Assembly (NCBI RefSeq): GCF_900103005.1
Contig: NZ_FMWL01000018.1
Coordinates: 1 to 64,000 of the forward strand
DNA: 64,000 nucleotides
Origin: Acidaminobacter hydrogenoformans DSM 2784
Lineage (GTDB): Bacteria > Bacillota > Clostridia > Peptostreptococcales > Acidaminobacteraceae
Reading direction: 5' to 3'
Part shown: positions 7,512 through 16,837 of the stretch, piece after piece
How positions within the stretch are numbered: the stretch's first letter is position 1
Layout: each line of letters starts with the position of its first letter
Program-made: the position numbers and the translations under genes
The notes under the pieces: generated by a model
Databases searched by the model: none
Seen by the model: the letters and a program-made list of their open reading frames with translations, nothing else
Told to the model about the DNA's origin: nothing

Positions 7512-8687
7512 ATGAAAAATATTATTGTAAAAGAGATTTATCTTGATCATAGTGCCACGACGCCGGTTTGCCCGGAGGCGATCCAGGCCATGAATGAGGT
7601 GATGGCGGGGTGTTATGGGAATCCGTCCTCTCTCCACAGGAAGGGGCTTGAGGCGGAGAAGCTTATTAAAGCTGCGTCACAAACGTTCTTAAACGCCCTT
7701 AGGGCGCCTACGGACCGGGGGGAGATTCTCTTCACCTCCGGAGGTACAGAGTCGAACAATCTGGCTATCTCGGGGGTCGCGGCGCTGCTAAAGGAAAACC
7801 GCCGGCACATCATCACTACAGAAGCGGAGCACAGCTCAGTGCTGGACACGGTCAAGCAGTGGGGCATGAAGAGCGGCTACAGCGTGACGCTGCTCAGACC
7901 GGACAAAAGCGGCCACATCACCCCGGAGCAGGTGCTGGAAGCCGTGAGGTCTGACACGGGGTTGATCAGCCTGATGCACGTCAATAACGAAACCGGCGCT
8001 GTCTTTAACCTCGGCGCTAACCTCAAGGGGCAGATGAAAGCCATCACCTCAGAGCCGCCCATCTTCCACGTGGACGCGGTACAGTCCTTTGGCAAGCTGC
8101 CCATTGACGTCCGCGGCATGGGCATTGACCTCCTCACCGCCAGCGCCCACAAGATCCATGGACCAAAGGGGACGGGCTTTCTCTACCGGGACAAGTCGGT
8201 CCGGCTGAAGCCTCTGGTCTTTGGCGGCGGTCAGCAGGGCGGCATCCGCCCGGGAACCGAAAATGTCCCTGGAATTCTGGGGATGGAAGCCGCGTTAAAG
8301 GCTCTGCCGGCAGATGCTGCAACACGTCTTCGCGTATTGAGGGACCGCCTCTGGGCTGGCCTGGCGACCATCGGCCATATCGCTTTGAATAGTCCTGAGG
8401 ACGGGGCACCCCACGTAATCAACGTCTCCTTCGAAGGTTTGAAATCCGAGGTGCTTCTGCATACCCTCGAAAAAGAGGGCGTTTACGTCTCCAGTGGCTC
8501 GGCCTGCCATTCAAAGGACCGGAAGGCTTCCCACGTCCTCGTGGCCATGGGACTGACGGTTGCCCGCATTGACAGCGCCCTGAGGCTCAGCCTCAGCGTC
8601 CACACCACCGAAGCAGAAATCGACGAGGCTATTGAAATTATCCGAAGGGCTGACACGTCTTTAGGCAAAATCATGAGGAGAAGATAA
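7512..8687 (+). CDS. Cysteine desulfurase (NifS/IscS-like), ThiI partner
   Basis: 391 residues. The N-terminal YLDHSATTPVCPEA, the PLP-binding lysine in SAHKIHGPKGTGF and the catalytic cysteine in SSGSACHS place it in the group I NifS/IscS family. It moves sulfur from cysteine to acceptor proteins. The gene is two bases from thiI, the arrangement of dedicated NifZ-ThiI pairs in Firmicutes, so tRNA 4-thiouridine synthesis is the likely role. The ATG at 7512 is chosen over the GTG at 7503, which is too close to AAGG. A copy of the 10-mer lies inside it at 8366, read as T-I-G. Confidence 0.9.
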   Translation: MKNIIVKEIYLDHSATTPVCPEAIQAMNEVMAGCYGNPSSLHRKGLEAEKLIKAASQTFLNALRAPTDRGEILFTSGGTESNNLAISGVAALLKENRRHIITTEAEHSSVLDTVKQWGMKSGYSVTLLRPDKSGHITPEQVLEAVRSDTGLISLMHVNNETGAVFNLGANLKGQMKAITSEPPIFHVDAVQSFGKLPIDVRGMGIDLLTASAHKIHGPKGTGFLYRDKSVRLKPLVFGGGQQGGIRPGTENVPGILGMEAALKALPADAATRLRVLRDRLWAGLATIGHIALNSPEDGAPHVINVSFEGLKSEVLLHTLEKEGVYVSSGSACHSKDRKASHVLVAMGLTVARIDSALRLSLSVHTTEAEIDEAIEIIRRADTSLGKIMRRR

Positions 8688-8689
8688 CT

Positions 8690-9865
8690 ATGAGTGAACG
8701 AGGCTTTATACTGGTCAAAATTGGTGAAATCACTTTAAAAGGCAACAACAGAAGATATTTTGAGAACCGTTTGATGGACAACCTGAAAGAAGCGGTCCGG
8801 GGCCTGCATCACGTCAAGGTCGCCAAGGAATTTGGCCGCATGTATATGAATTACGATTTGTCTGAAGAGGCGGAAGTGCTGGAAAAGGCACAGCGCGTGT
8901 TTGGCCTGGTGGCCCTCTGTCCTGGTGTCGAGGTCGACCCGGACTTCGACAGAATTTCCGCAGCTGCGGTAGCTCAGGTCAAAGCCCTGAAGGCGGAGAC
9001 GGGGATGACCCGGTTCAAGGTCGAAGCCCGGCGCAGCGACAAGCGCTTTCCCATGACCTCCCCTGAAATCTGCAGGGACCTTGGCGGGGTTTTGCTCAGC
9101 AGCATAGAAGGGCTGCAGGTAGACGTGCACGCGCCTCAATTTCTCGTCAACGTAGAAATAAGGGACCGCGCCTATATTTATTCCAGGGAGATCCGGTGCC
9201 ACGGCGGCATGCCTTATGGCACGGCTGGCAAAGCGGCGCTGCTGCTTTCAGGGGGCATTGACAGCCCGGTTGCGGGCTGGATGATGGCGCGGCGGGGCGT
9301 CACACTGTCCGCGGTCCACTTCCACTCTTATCCGTTTACCAGCGAGCGGGCCCAGGAAAAAGTTTACGACCTCGCCCGGCAGCTGGCGGTCTTCACTGGC
9401 AGTATTGAAGTGACCTCCATTAATCTTCTGGAGATCCAGCAGGCCATCATGGAGAACTGCCCTGAGGAGGAGATGACGATCCTGTCCCGTCGCTTTATGA
9501 TGGCCCTGGCGGAGCAGGTGGCGAAGGAGAATGGCAGCCAGGCCCTGGTTACAGGTGAGAATATTGGTCAGGTCGCGTCCCAGACCATTGAAGGCCTCAC
9601 CGTCACCAATGCAAGGGTGTCCCTGCCTGTCTTCCGGCCGCTGATTGCCTATGACAAAAATGACATTGTGGAAGTCGCCAAGCGCATAGGCACCTATGAG
9701 ACCTCCATTTTGCCTTTTGAGGACTGCTGTACGGTCTTCCTGCCTTCCAAGGTGGTGACCAAGCCAAGGCTTGCTCAGATTGAGGCCTCGGAAGCAAACC
9801 TTGACGTCGAGGGCCTGATTCAGAGGGCCCTTGAGGGCAAAGAAGTGCTGCGCTTCGAGCGGTAG
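8690..9865 (+). CDS. thiI: tRNA 4-thiouridine synthetase ThiI
   Basis: 391 residues: N-terminal ferredoxin-like and THUMP regions (about 1-165) followed by a PP-loop ATPase with LLSGGIDSPVAGW near residue 185. There is no C-terminal rhodanese domain, as usual in Gram-positive bacteria, so sulfur would come directly from the desulfurase encoded upstream. The product adenylates and thiolates U8 of tRNA and may also serve thiazole synthesis. Start ATG is two bases after the previous stop, which indicates translational coupling. Confidence 0.93.
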   Translation: MSERGFILVKIGEITLKGNNRRYFENRLMDNLKEAVRGLHHVKVAKEFGRMYMNYDLSEEAEVLEKAQRVFGLVALCPGVEVDPDFDRISAAAVAQVKALKAETGMTRFKVEARRSDKRFPMTSPEICRDLGGVLLSSIEGLQVDVHAPQFLVNVEIRDRAYIYSREIRCHGGMPYGTAGKAALLLSGGIDSPVAGWMMARRGVTLSAVHFHSYPFTSERAQEKVYDLARQLAVFTGSIEVTSINLLEIQQAIMENCPEEEMTILSRRFMMALAEQVAKENGSQALVTGENIGQVASQTIEGLTVTNARVSLPVFRPLIAYDKNDIVEVAKRIGTYETSILPFEDCCTVFLPSKVVTKPRLAQIEASEANLDVEGLIQRALEGKEVLRFER

Positions 9866-9929
9866 GGCCAACTTTTGTATAAAAGCAGCGAAACAATCGT
9901 AGAATGCGTGCTGAAAGGAGTCGGTTGAA

Positions 9930-10631
9930 TTGAAGTTTATGGTAGAAGATGCAGTGTTCGACAAGCTGCCGGATTATATAGTAGGTGTTGTGGTCGCCCG
10001 TGGCATTGATGTCCTGCGCCACACGCATATGCCCCAGGACGTCCTGCGCTCCGGGGAGTCGGTATTCCGGGACAGGCACTGCCTGTGCGACTATAAGGAA
10101 TCCGCGGACCTCGTGCCTTACAGGGACGCGTTTGAGCGCGTAGGCATCAACCCGAACCGGTTTCCGAGCTCGATTGAGGCCATGGGCAAGCGGGTCATGA
10201 ACGGTGGAGCGCTACCTTTTATCCACCCGGTGATCGACCTGGTCAACGGCATTTCCCTAAATTTTTCCGTGCCTATGGGGGCCCATGACCTGGACCAGCT
10301 GGGGGGCGACTTTGAGGTGCGCTTTTCGAGGGAGGGTGAGACTTTTGTAGCCCTGGGCTCGGACCAGGAAGAGTCGCTGCCTGCGGGGGAGCTGATTTAT
10401 GGCGACGCCAGCCGGGTCAGGACCCGCCGCTGGATCTGGCGACAGTCCGAATGGGGCAAGGTGACGCCGGATTCCAGGAACGTCCTGTTTCCGGTGGACG
10501 GCTTCAGCGGTCAGAATCTGGAGCAGGTCCTCGCTGCCCGGGATCAGCTGGCCTCGGCGCTGGCAGGGGAATTTGGGGCCCTGGTGAGTGTCCATTTGAT
10601 TGACAGGGAACATACGTCGATAAATGTTTGA
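9930..10631 (+). CDS. B3/4 domain protein (PheT-like editing fold)
   Basis: 233 residues resembling the B3/4 domain of phenylalanyl-tRNA synthetase beta chain as a free-standing protein, for example NRFPSSIEAM and the PFIHPVIDLVNGISL segment. Such proteins are thought to act on mischarged tRNA or amino-acid conjugates, but this is not established for this type. The start is a TTG nine bases after GGAG; the ATG at 9939 is too far away. It follows thiI closely and could be read through from it. It ends in a palindrome and terminator. Confidence 0.7.
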   Translation: MKFMVEDAVFDKLPDYIVGVVVARGIDVLRHTHMPQDVLRSGESVFRDRHCLCDYKESADLVPYRDAFERVGINPNRFPSSIEAMGKRVMNGGALPFIHPVIDLVNGISLNFSVPMGAHDLDQLGGDFEVRFSREGETFVALGSDQEESLPAGELIYGDASRVRTRRWIWRQSEWGKVTPDSRNVLFPVDGFSGQNLEQVLAARDQLASALAGEFGALVSVHLIDREHTSINV

Positions 10632-10643
10632 TGTTTAAATGAG

Positions 10644-10676
10644 AAATTTGGTTGGGGACTGTCCCCGACCAAATGC
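10644..10676. repeat. Palindrome of the GGGAC repeat family
   Basis: ATTTGGTTGGGGAC is followed at once by its complement GTCCCCGACCAAAT, with a single mismatch near the centre. It is a short relative of the larger palindromes elsewhere in the window. Confidence 0.75.
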
Positions 10677-10687
10677 TTCAAAAAGAT

Positions 10688-10738
10688 ATGCCGATGGTTG
10701 TGGGTGGAAGCCCGTAACCATCGGCATTCTATTTTTTG
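10688..10738. terminator. Terminator built from two dispersed-motif copies
   Basis: ATGCCGATGGTT (10689-10700) pairs with AACCATCGGCAT (10717-10728) and a T-rich stretch follows. Each arm is a one-mismatch copy of the GCCGATGGTC word. It lies between the convergent B3/4 and PBP1A genes. Confidence 0.8.
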
Positions 10739-10753
10739 AAAAGGGGAAGCTGT

Positions 10754-13700
10754 TTAGTTGGCCACCGGCGCATCTGCTTCTTCTATCAACGCGTCTGGAT
10801 CAAGTTCAGGAACCGCAGTGCCGTCTCCTGATTCCGGCGGCGTCCTGAAGCTCGGTTTCGTGCCCAGAAGGGTTTCAATATCCGGCGGATACTGGAAGCT
10901 GCGCGGCTCGCGGATCGTGCCGTCCGGCAGTTGAATGGAGAGGTCGGCGTTGATGATGGAATCCACTGGTGTCGTGAAGCTGGAGCCGTCCAGGAACTTG
11001 AGCTCGAACGGCAGAATGACGTAGTAGCGGCCGTCACCCATTGGGGTGATGTGTGCCGGAGCCGGCGGGATGTAAGTGGACTCGTTGTGGAGGTCACAGC
11101 TCACGGCTGGCAGCTCGTAGGCTGCGTCCCGTACCATGGCGAGATCTTCTGGGGACAGCGGGATTGGCCGCTTGACGAAGACCCTTGTCTCGATAGTTTC
11201 CTCAGGGCAGTATTCATTGGCCAGGAGATTGCTTTCTATGCAGACCAGGCCCTGCACGTGGACGTCGTCCATCATGGTTGGCTCTGTACCTGGGATGAAC
11301 ATTTCCGTCTTGACGGTGCCTCGTGGGTCAAGAGCAGAAAACTCAGAGGGGAGTTTCCCCGACTTGGTGTCCACGGACAGGGAGACCAGGCCGTTCACAG
11401 GCGTGAAATTTTTGTTTTGGTAGCCCTCATGGACGGTTGTCATGACTTGGTTCCAAAACTGGGCCGCGACCTTGGAGCCCTGATCCAGCGGCATATTGAC
11501 GTCGTTGCCGAACCAGACGCTGGCGGTGTAGTAAGGGGTAAAGCCCACAAACCAGGCGTCGATCTGATTCGAGGTGGTACCGGTTTTGCCGGCCACTGGA
11601 ATGCCTGTGTTGCCGTTTCGGATCGCGGCCACTTTGGCGAGACCATCTGTAACCGTGGTGCGCAACATGTCCTGCAGGATATAGGCCGCTTTTTCATCCG
11701 CGACCCGGGTGAGGTACGGCGCGTTTTCAAGGATGACGTTGCCGCGGTTGTCTATGACTTTTGTGAAGGTGGTGGTCTTGTTGAGGACGCCGCCATTGGC
11801 AATGGCGCCGTAGGCCTGGGCCATCTCAAGGGGCGAAATGCCTCTGGACATGCCGCCCAGTGACATGGCGGCGAGGTTCATATCGTTGTAGGCGCCGGTT
11901 TCGACCACGCTGGTGACGCCAAGCTTTTTCAAATAGTCCACGGAAGTTTGGAGGCCCACGGCCTGAGCGACCTTGGCGGCGTTGACGTTGATGGACCACT
12001 CAATGGATTCGCGGATGGTCTGAAGTCCCCAGTATTTGGTGGAGCCTTCGTACCAGTTCAGCGGCCAGCGGTCTGTGCCACCTTTAAGGTAAACAGGCGC
12101 GTCGTCTATGACGCTGGCTGCGGTGAATTTTTTAGTGTCAATGGCTGGAAGATAAACGGCCAGGGGCTTGATGGAGGAGCCCGGCTGACGCGGGTTCACT
12201 GCGCGGTTGTAGATCTTTTGCCCCGTGATGTTTCGCCCGCCCACGACGGCCTTCAGGTGCCCTGTGTAGTAATCAATGATGACTGTAGACGACTGGGGCT
12301 GGACGATGGCCTGTTCGCTGAAGCCAAAGTGCTCCTTGGCGACCAGCAGCTCGTTGTTTGGACCCTGGGTGAAGAAGCTTGGATTTTCATTCAGGAAGGA
12401 TTTGCTGATGACCAGGTTACCTTGCTCATCCAGGGTCTTTACGGTGTGGGGAACGGCCACTTCACGGCCGGCGTAAGTTTTGAAGTTGGAGATGTTCTTG
12501 ACACCGCTTGGACTGGTTTCCAGCTCGCTGGCTTTAAAGACGTTTTCGATGACCATCTGAACCGAGACGACTTTGCCGTCCTGGCGGTTGGCGTAGAGGT
12601 TGAAGCGGCGGTCCTTGAAGATGACCAGGTTGCCCCATTCGTCGTATTTATAGTCTCCGTCCGGAATGACCAGCTGACCTGCCTCGTTGACCAGGTTCTC
12701 ATATTTGTAGAGAAGAATACGGTTGTCCGGTGTGATGACGTTGCCGTTCGGGTTGAAGCGGACGGCGACTTTAGGCATGCTGTCATAAAGCTTGTCATAG
12801 GTATTTTCCAGCTTTTTCTGGAGGTCAATGTCTATGGTGGTGTAGATTTTCAGGCCCTTGGTGAAGAGCATGCTGTTGGCCTCTTCCTTGGTGTAGCTGT
12901 ACTGGGCCATGAGGGCCTCCAGGACTTCATCACGGACCATGTCCGCGAAGTAGGAGGTGATGTCGTCATTGCTCAGCTTGCTGGGCACGATGCGGTCGTA
13001 GAGATCAATATCCTTGCTGCGGTCGTATTCTTCCTGGGTGATGAAGCCATTTTCGAGCATCAGTTTAAGGACGACGTTGTAGCGCTTTTGCGCCGTGTCA
13101 TTGTAGACCAGGGTGTACTGGCTGTCCGAGTCGTCAATGATCCGGCTGCCCTCACCAATGTCTGCCTTTTCCAGGCGAAGCATAGGCGTATAGTTGGCCG
13201 GGCTCGACGGGATGCCTGCCAAAATCGCTGACTCGACAAGGTCAAGCTGGCTGGCGTCCTTGCTGAAATAAGACTGGGCCGCGGCCTGCACGCCGTTGGC
13301 GCCGGCACCGAGCCAGATGGTGTTCAGGTAGGCTTCAATAATTTGCTTTTTATTGAGGAGCTTTTCCAGCTCGAGGGTGTAGTAAGCTTCTTTGATTTTA
13401 CGGTCCATGGTCCGCTTGGATTTGCTTTCCACCAAATAGAGGTTTCTTGCCAGCTGCTGGGTGATGGTGCTGGTGCCCTGGATGCGCACCCCTTTGGTGA
13501 CGCTGTTGACCACGGAGCCGACCAGCCGCACGTAGTTGAAGCCGCCATGCTCAAAGAACGTCTTGTCCTCCACGGCGACAAAGGCGTTGATCAGGCTTGG
13601 ACTCATGTCCTCGTAACGGATGATGGTCCTGAGTCCGTCGCTTTGCAGGGTTTCAAGCAGCTCGCCGTTTGAGTCCAGGATGATGGAGTTCTCCCCTAAG

Positions 13701-13987
13701 AGCTCGTTGATCTTTGAAGGGTCAATGGGCGGCAGGTCTGAGACCACGTTTTTCACGTAGGCGTAGACGACGCCGGCGCCGAACAGTCCCAGAATAACGA
13801 ACAACAGGATGAGGTTCAGGAACGCCTTCCTGATCTTCTGCCCTACAGTTTTCTTCTTTTTCTTTTTGTTGCCAGACGACCGTCTGGCCTTCCCATTATC
13901 CGATGCGCCCGAGCCATTTCTGCCTTCCGTCCTGTGTGGATTGGCTGGACGTGCTGATCCGGCGGGTCTTGTAGGTTTTTTGTCCAT
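10754..13987 (-). CDS. ponA: Class A penicillin-binding protein (PBP1A type)
   Basis: 1077 residues. A basic, Lys-rich cytoplasmic head and one membrane span (about residues 50-77) are followed by a GT51 glycosyltransferase with the catalytic EDKTFFEHGG near residue 138. A transpeptidase domain carries PGSSIK near 603 and KTGTT near 799. The protein polymerises and cross-links peptidoglycan on the outer face of the membrane. It is longer than typical PBP1A because of an insert between the two domains and a C-terminal tail rich in Pro and acidic residues. The start has AAGGAGG in front; an upstream in-frame extension lacks any ribosome site. Confidence 0.92.
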   Translation of the reverse strand: MDKKPTRPAGSARPANPHRTEGRNGSGASDNGKARRSSGNKKKKKKTVGQKIRKAFLNLILLFVILGLFGAGVVYAYVKNVVSDLPPIDPSKINELLGENSIILDSNGELLETLQSDGLRTIIRYEDMSPSLINAFVAVEDKTFFEHGGFNYVRLVGSVVNSVTKGVRIQGTSTITQQLARNLYLVESKSKRTMDRKIKEAYYTLELEKLLNKKQIIEAYLNTIWLGAGANGVQAAAQSYFSKDASQLDLVESAILAGIPSSPANYTPMLRLEKADIGEGSRIIDDSDSQYTLVYNDTAQKRYNVVLKLMLENGFITQEEYDRSKDIDLYDRIVPSKLSNDDITSYFADMVRDEVLEALMAQYSYTKEEANSMLFTKGLKIYTTIDIDLQKKLENTYDKLYDSMPKVAVRFNPNGNVITPDNRILLYKYENLVNEAGQLVIPDGDYKYDEWGNLVIFKDRRFNLYANRQDGKVVSVQMVIENVFKASELETSPSGVKNISNFKTYAGREVAVPHTVKTLDEQGNLVISKSFLNENPSFFTQGPNNELLVAKEHFGFSEQAIVQPQSSTVIIDYYTGHLKAVVGGRNITGQKIYNRAVNPRQPGSSIKPLAVYLPAIDTKKFTAASVIDDAPVYLKGGTDRWPLNWYEGSTKYWGLQTIRESIEWSINVNAAKVAQAVGLQTSVDYLKKLGVTSVVETGAYNDMNLAAMSLGGMSRGISPLEMAQAYGAIANGGVLNKTTTFTKVIDNRGNVILENAPYLTRVADEKAAYILQDMLRTTVTDGLAKVAAIRNGNTGIPVAGKTGTTSNQIDAWFVGFTPYYTASVWFGNDVNMPLDQGSKVAAQFWNQVMTTVHEGYQNKNFTPVNGLVSLSVDTKSGKLPSEFSALDPRGTVKTEMFIPGTEPTMMDDVHVQGLVCIESNLLANEYCPEETIETRVFVKRPIPLSPEDLAMVRDAAYELPAVSCDLHNESTYIPPAPAHITPMGDGRYYVILPFELKFLDGSSFTTPVDSIINADLSIQLPDGTIREPRSFQYPPDIETLLGTKPSFRTPPESGDGTAVPELDPDALIEEADAPVAN

Positions 13988-14076
13988 GAGAATCCTCCTT
14001 ATAATTTCAGCGCTATTATACCATATAATGGTCTGGGCCTGCATTAAGTCACTGAAATTTAATGGAATGGAGGGGT

Positions 14077-14196
14077 GGTGTGGGACAGGGGTGTGTGGTG
14101 CGGGACAGGGATGTGTTGTGCGGGACAGGGACTTGTGGTGCGGGACAGGGACATGTGGTGCGGGACAGGGACATATGGTGCGGGACAGGGACAGAC
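14077..14196 (+). repeat. Six tandem 20-base GGTGCGGGACAGGGACATGT units
   Basis: Six head-to-tail 20-base units fill the middle of the 344-base gap between the PBP1A and FmdB genes. The last four units differ only at the final positions. All belong to the window-wide GGGACAGGGAC family. No gene is seen in this gap. Confidence 0.9.
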
Positions 14197-14331
14197 CAAA
14201 AACCCCGATTTGTCATCATCAAGTCCTTAACCAATGACAAAAGATCCATTGACAGGGCACATCCTTTTTTAGTAAACTAAACAAAACCCCCACACCCAGG
14301 GGGCTAAAGAAGTATATCCAGGAGGTGTAGC

Positions 14332-14544
14332 ATGCCTAGCTATGATTTGCTTTGTTCGGACTGCGGCCACAAGTTCTCCGTCTTTTGCAGCATCAGCGCC
14401 AAGGATCAGCAGCGCTGCCCGAGCTGCGACAGCCCTAACATAAAGACCAGGTTTACCGCTGTCAATGTCAGCGGCACAGGCAGCAAGAGCGGCTCAAACT
14501 CAAGCTCAAGCTTTAGCGCGCCAAGAACCACAGGCTTTGGCTGA
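14332..14544 (+). CDS. FmdB-family zinc-ribbon protein
   Basis: 70 residues. The N-terminal MPSYDLLCSDCGHKF and CPSCDSPN supply two Cys-x2-Cys pairs for a zinc ribbon, as in the FmdB regulatory protein family. The second half is a Ser/Gly-rich tail. GGAGGTG precedes the ATG. The function of these small proteins is not known; it probably binds nucleic acid or protein in the cytoplasm. Confidence 0.8.
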   Translation: MPSYDLLCSDCGHKFSVFCSISAKDQQRCPSCDSPNIKTRFTAVNVSGTGSKSGSNSSSSFSAPRTTGFG

Positions 14545-14657
14545 AGCAGCTGCAAATAGGGAAGCTGGTGGCTTTTCAAATCCAAAAACAACACACAACA
14601 CACAACACTCAACAACCAAAAACAAAAAATTCCCACAACACTCCCCCAAAAATCTTA

Positions 14658-14694
14658 ATGGCGTGATTCCTCAACCGAATCACGCCATTTTTCT
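14658..14694 (+). terminator. Intrinsic terminator
   Basis: ATGGCGTGATTC pairs with GAATCACGCCAT around a seven-base loop, followed by TTTTTC. It lies between the convergent FmdB and EcsC genes. Confidence 0.85.
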
Positions 14695-14705
14695 ATTCAC
14701 TGGAC

Positions 14706-15512
14706 TTACTCCAAAACCTTTCCCTCAGATTTCCCAAGCAAATACCGCTTCTTATACTTGAGCTGCGCAAAACTCGCCACCTTCCGCGTGACCGCATAGT
14801 TGACCGCGCCGCCCACGACCCCAATCACCGGCAGTCCCTGCACGAACTTTGCCGTCAGCAGCGTCCGCGACAAAACCTCCGAAGTCCGCTTGATCTGCTC
14901 TTCCAGACTCATGCCCAGCGGCTCTCCGTTTTTCAGCCGCTTTTCAAACAGCAAAATCTGATGGTTAAAGCGCCTCCGCTCTTCATTTTTAGTCAGCGCC
15001 CCGCAGATCAGCAGCAGCGCATAAATCCGCTCCTCCTCCGACTCCGTGTCGACCCCGTAGCTCAGCCCGGTTTCGTGCAGCGTCCTCATCAGCATCCCAA
15101 TAAAAATTGGAATGTCCGGCAGCCCAATCCCAAAGAACCCCAGCGCCCCGCCCTCCACAGAAGCGATCAGCGTATTCGCGGCACCCGCGTTTTTCGCCTG
15201 CCGGTGCACCTTCCTCAGATTCTTCCCGCTGGGATTGTCCATAAAAATTTCATCCCTGGCCTCGTGCCGCAGCAGCGCCTTCTCTCTGTTAATAGTCTTC
15301 TCAATGACCGCGTCGCCCTTTTCGAAAACCAGCTTGAAACCCTTGTAAAAAGCCGCCTCAAGCCCCGCCTTCAGCTTCTCCGGAATCGCCGCGTCCAGCT
15401 TGTCCCTGGCAGGCTGTGTCTTGTAGGTCAGCCAGGAGTCCCGCTGCTCCCTCAGCAGCTTCCGTTCCTGCCTGGACACCTTCTTCAACTGCTTGTTTAC
15501 GTTCTTTTCCAT
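14706..15512 (-). CDS. EcsC-family protein
   Basis: 268 residues. The central GGALGFFGIGLPDIPIFIG stretch and the C-terminal GLPVIGVVGGAVNYAVTRKV segment match the EcsC family, peripheral membrane proteins often found near ABC transporters but of unclear biochemical role. Here there is no ABC transporter beside it. A TTG lies two codons earlier, but the ATG at 15512 is eight bases from AAGGGG. One copy of the 10-mer lies upstream at 15557. Confidence 0.75.
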   Translation of the reverse strand: MEKNVNKQLKKVSRQERKLLREQRDSWLTYKTQPARDKLDAAIPEKLKAGLEAAFYKGFKLVFEKGDAVIEKTINREKALLRHEARDEIFMDNPSGKNLRKVHRQAKNAGAANTLIASVEGGALGFFGIGLPDIPIFIGMLMRTLHETGLSYGVDTESEEERIYALLLICGALTKNEERRRFNHQILLFEKRLKNGEPLGMSLEEQIKRTSEVLSRTLLTAKFVQGLPVIGVVGGAVNYAVTRKVASFAQLKYKKRYLLGKSEGKVLE

Positions 15513-15694
15513 GCTCAAAACCCCTTATGTTTAGACCTGTTCAAAAAACAATACTCTGCCGATGGTCACACAACCACAATCTATCCTATAAGATACCACG
15601 AAACGCATTTTTCATTCATTCCTTTATTGATGTGGCTAAAGAAATGTAATATAATGTAAATAAAAGAAGTAAATAACATTTAATTAACTAAGGA

Positions 15695-16681
15695 GTGATC
15701 CCCATCCCAAGAATCCGCCGCCATCTCAAATCAGGCGAACTCTACCACATCACCAGCCGTGCCAACAACCAGGAGCATTTTTTTGAGCATCCCCACTGCA
15801 AAACGCATTATCTGTCACTGCTGCAATCCGCAAAAGCGCAATTTGACTTCGAGCTATACGCCTATTGCATAATGGATAACCACGTGCATCTGCTTATGAA
15901 GATGAACAATGACTCAATCTCCAATATCATGAGCTGGCTGAACCAAAGATTTGCCTATTTCGTCAATTCCAGAATGGGCAGAAACGGCCATTTATGGGGC
16001 GACCGTTATCACCTTACAGCCATTTCAGGAAAGATCAGAACCAATTATGTCATCAGATACATACACAGAAACCCTATAGCCGCCGGTATAACTACTTCGC
16101 TGAATTATCCGTGGTCCAGCCATCACATTTACGCAGGACGTCCAGAGAAAGCCTGGTTTGAGGCAAGCCAGGGCCTCTTGACGTTCGATTCCAAAAAAAC
16201 ATCCGCAAAGACAAGTTATCTCAAATACGTCAGCGCGGAAGATGATCTCGAGCGCCTCGCCAAAAACAAAATTTTGACCGAGCGCGAGCTCATAGCAATT
16301 GAAAACACCCAATTTCCCGGCGAACACGAATATGTCCTGGCCCTGCCAGAGCATGCCGCTCAAGACAACGTTCAAGGCCAGCTGGATTTACTGTTCGGCA
16401 GGCTATGTCTGATGACCAAAGTGAATCCCAAATTAATTGGCAAACATGTTCAGTCAGAAACCTCAAGAAGAATCTACATTAAGAGATTCACAAAAGTCTG
16501 TTTTGCCATGAATGCACTGAGCAGTGCGCTGAAAATAGCGACCCGGGAAGACGTTGACGCCTATTTGAATTTAACGCCAGAGATCCTGCGGGTCCAAAAT
16601 GGCAAATATGCCATTAAGCTGGAGCGTGAAGTCAAAGATCTCGTTGACGTTTACCGACAAACCTTCCCTCAGCGCACTTGA
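15695..16681 (+). CDS. REP-associated tyrosine transposase (RAYT, Y1 family)
   Basis: About 328 residues. The N-terminal half has the family blocks YHITSRANNQEHFF, the metal-binding HVHLL (HUH class), GHLWGDRYHLTAI and VIRYIHRNPIAAG. The C-terminal half resembles the helical extension of clostridial RAYTs. No insertion-sequence ends are seen; such genes act on dispersed REP repeats, which here are plausibly the GGGACAGGGAC palindromes. The GTG at 15695 overlaps AGGAG. The usual family start (M-P-R-I-R-R) aligns with an ATC codon at 15704, eight bases from AGGAG, so initiation may be non-canonical or impaired. Confidence 0.88.
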   Translation: MIPIPRIRRHLKSGELYHITSRANNQEHFFEHPHCKTHYLSLLQSAKAQFDFELYAYCIMDNHVHLLMKMNNDSISNIMSWLNQRFAYFVNSRMGRNGHLWGDRYHLTAISGKIRTNYVIRYIHRNPIAAGITTSLNYPWSSHHIYAGRPEKAWFEASQGLLTFDSKKTSAKTSYLKYVSAEDDLERLAKNKILTERELIAIENTQFPGEHEYVLALPEHAAQDNVQGQLDLLFGRLCLMTKVNPKLIGKHVQSETSRRIYIKRFTKVCFAMNALSSALKIATREDVDAYLNLTPEILRVQNGKYAIKLEREVKDLVDVYRQTFPQRT

Positions 16682-16693
16682 AGCTGAGGGAAG
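16663..16693. repeat. Inverted repeat across the RAYT stop codon
   Basis: CTTCCCTCAGC pairs with GCTGAGGGAAG and the loop contains the stop codon. No T run follows, so it may be an end structure or a weak terminator rather than a classical one. Confidence 0.6.
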
Positions 16694-16705
16694 ACTTTCA
16701 AGACG

Positions 16706-16800
16706 TACGGGGACAGGGGTGCGGGTGGTGGTGTTGTTTGGGGGACATACGCCGGAGCAAAGTCTGCCTCAAGTTCTCGGTAAGTCCCTGTCCCCAACCG
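16706..16800. repeat. GGGACAGGG-type repeats after the RAYT gene
   Basis: GGGGACAGGGGTGCGGGTGG and the reverse-strand form AAGTCCCTGTCCCCAACC flank a unique 50-base stretch. This places copies of the repeat immediately next to the transposase, as in REP-RAYT loci. Confidence 0.75.
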
Positions 16801-16837
16801 CGAAGGCGTGATATAATGTGGCTGGAGGTGGTTTTAA

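Noticed and set aside
11948-13231. A 427-codon open frame on the plus strand opposite the PBP1A gene.
   Set aside because: It mirrors a clear GT51-transpeptidase gene, has no ribosome site, and its translation has no family features. It is a shadow of a GC-rich third position.
14077-14196. CRISPR array.
   Set aside because: Six direct 20-base units follow one another with no spacers and no cas genes are nearby.
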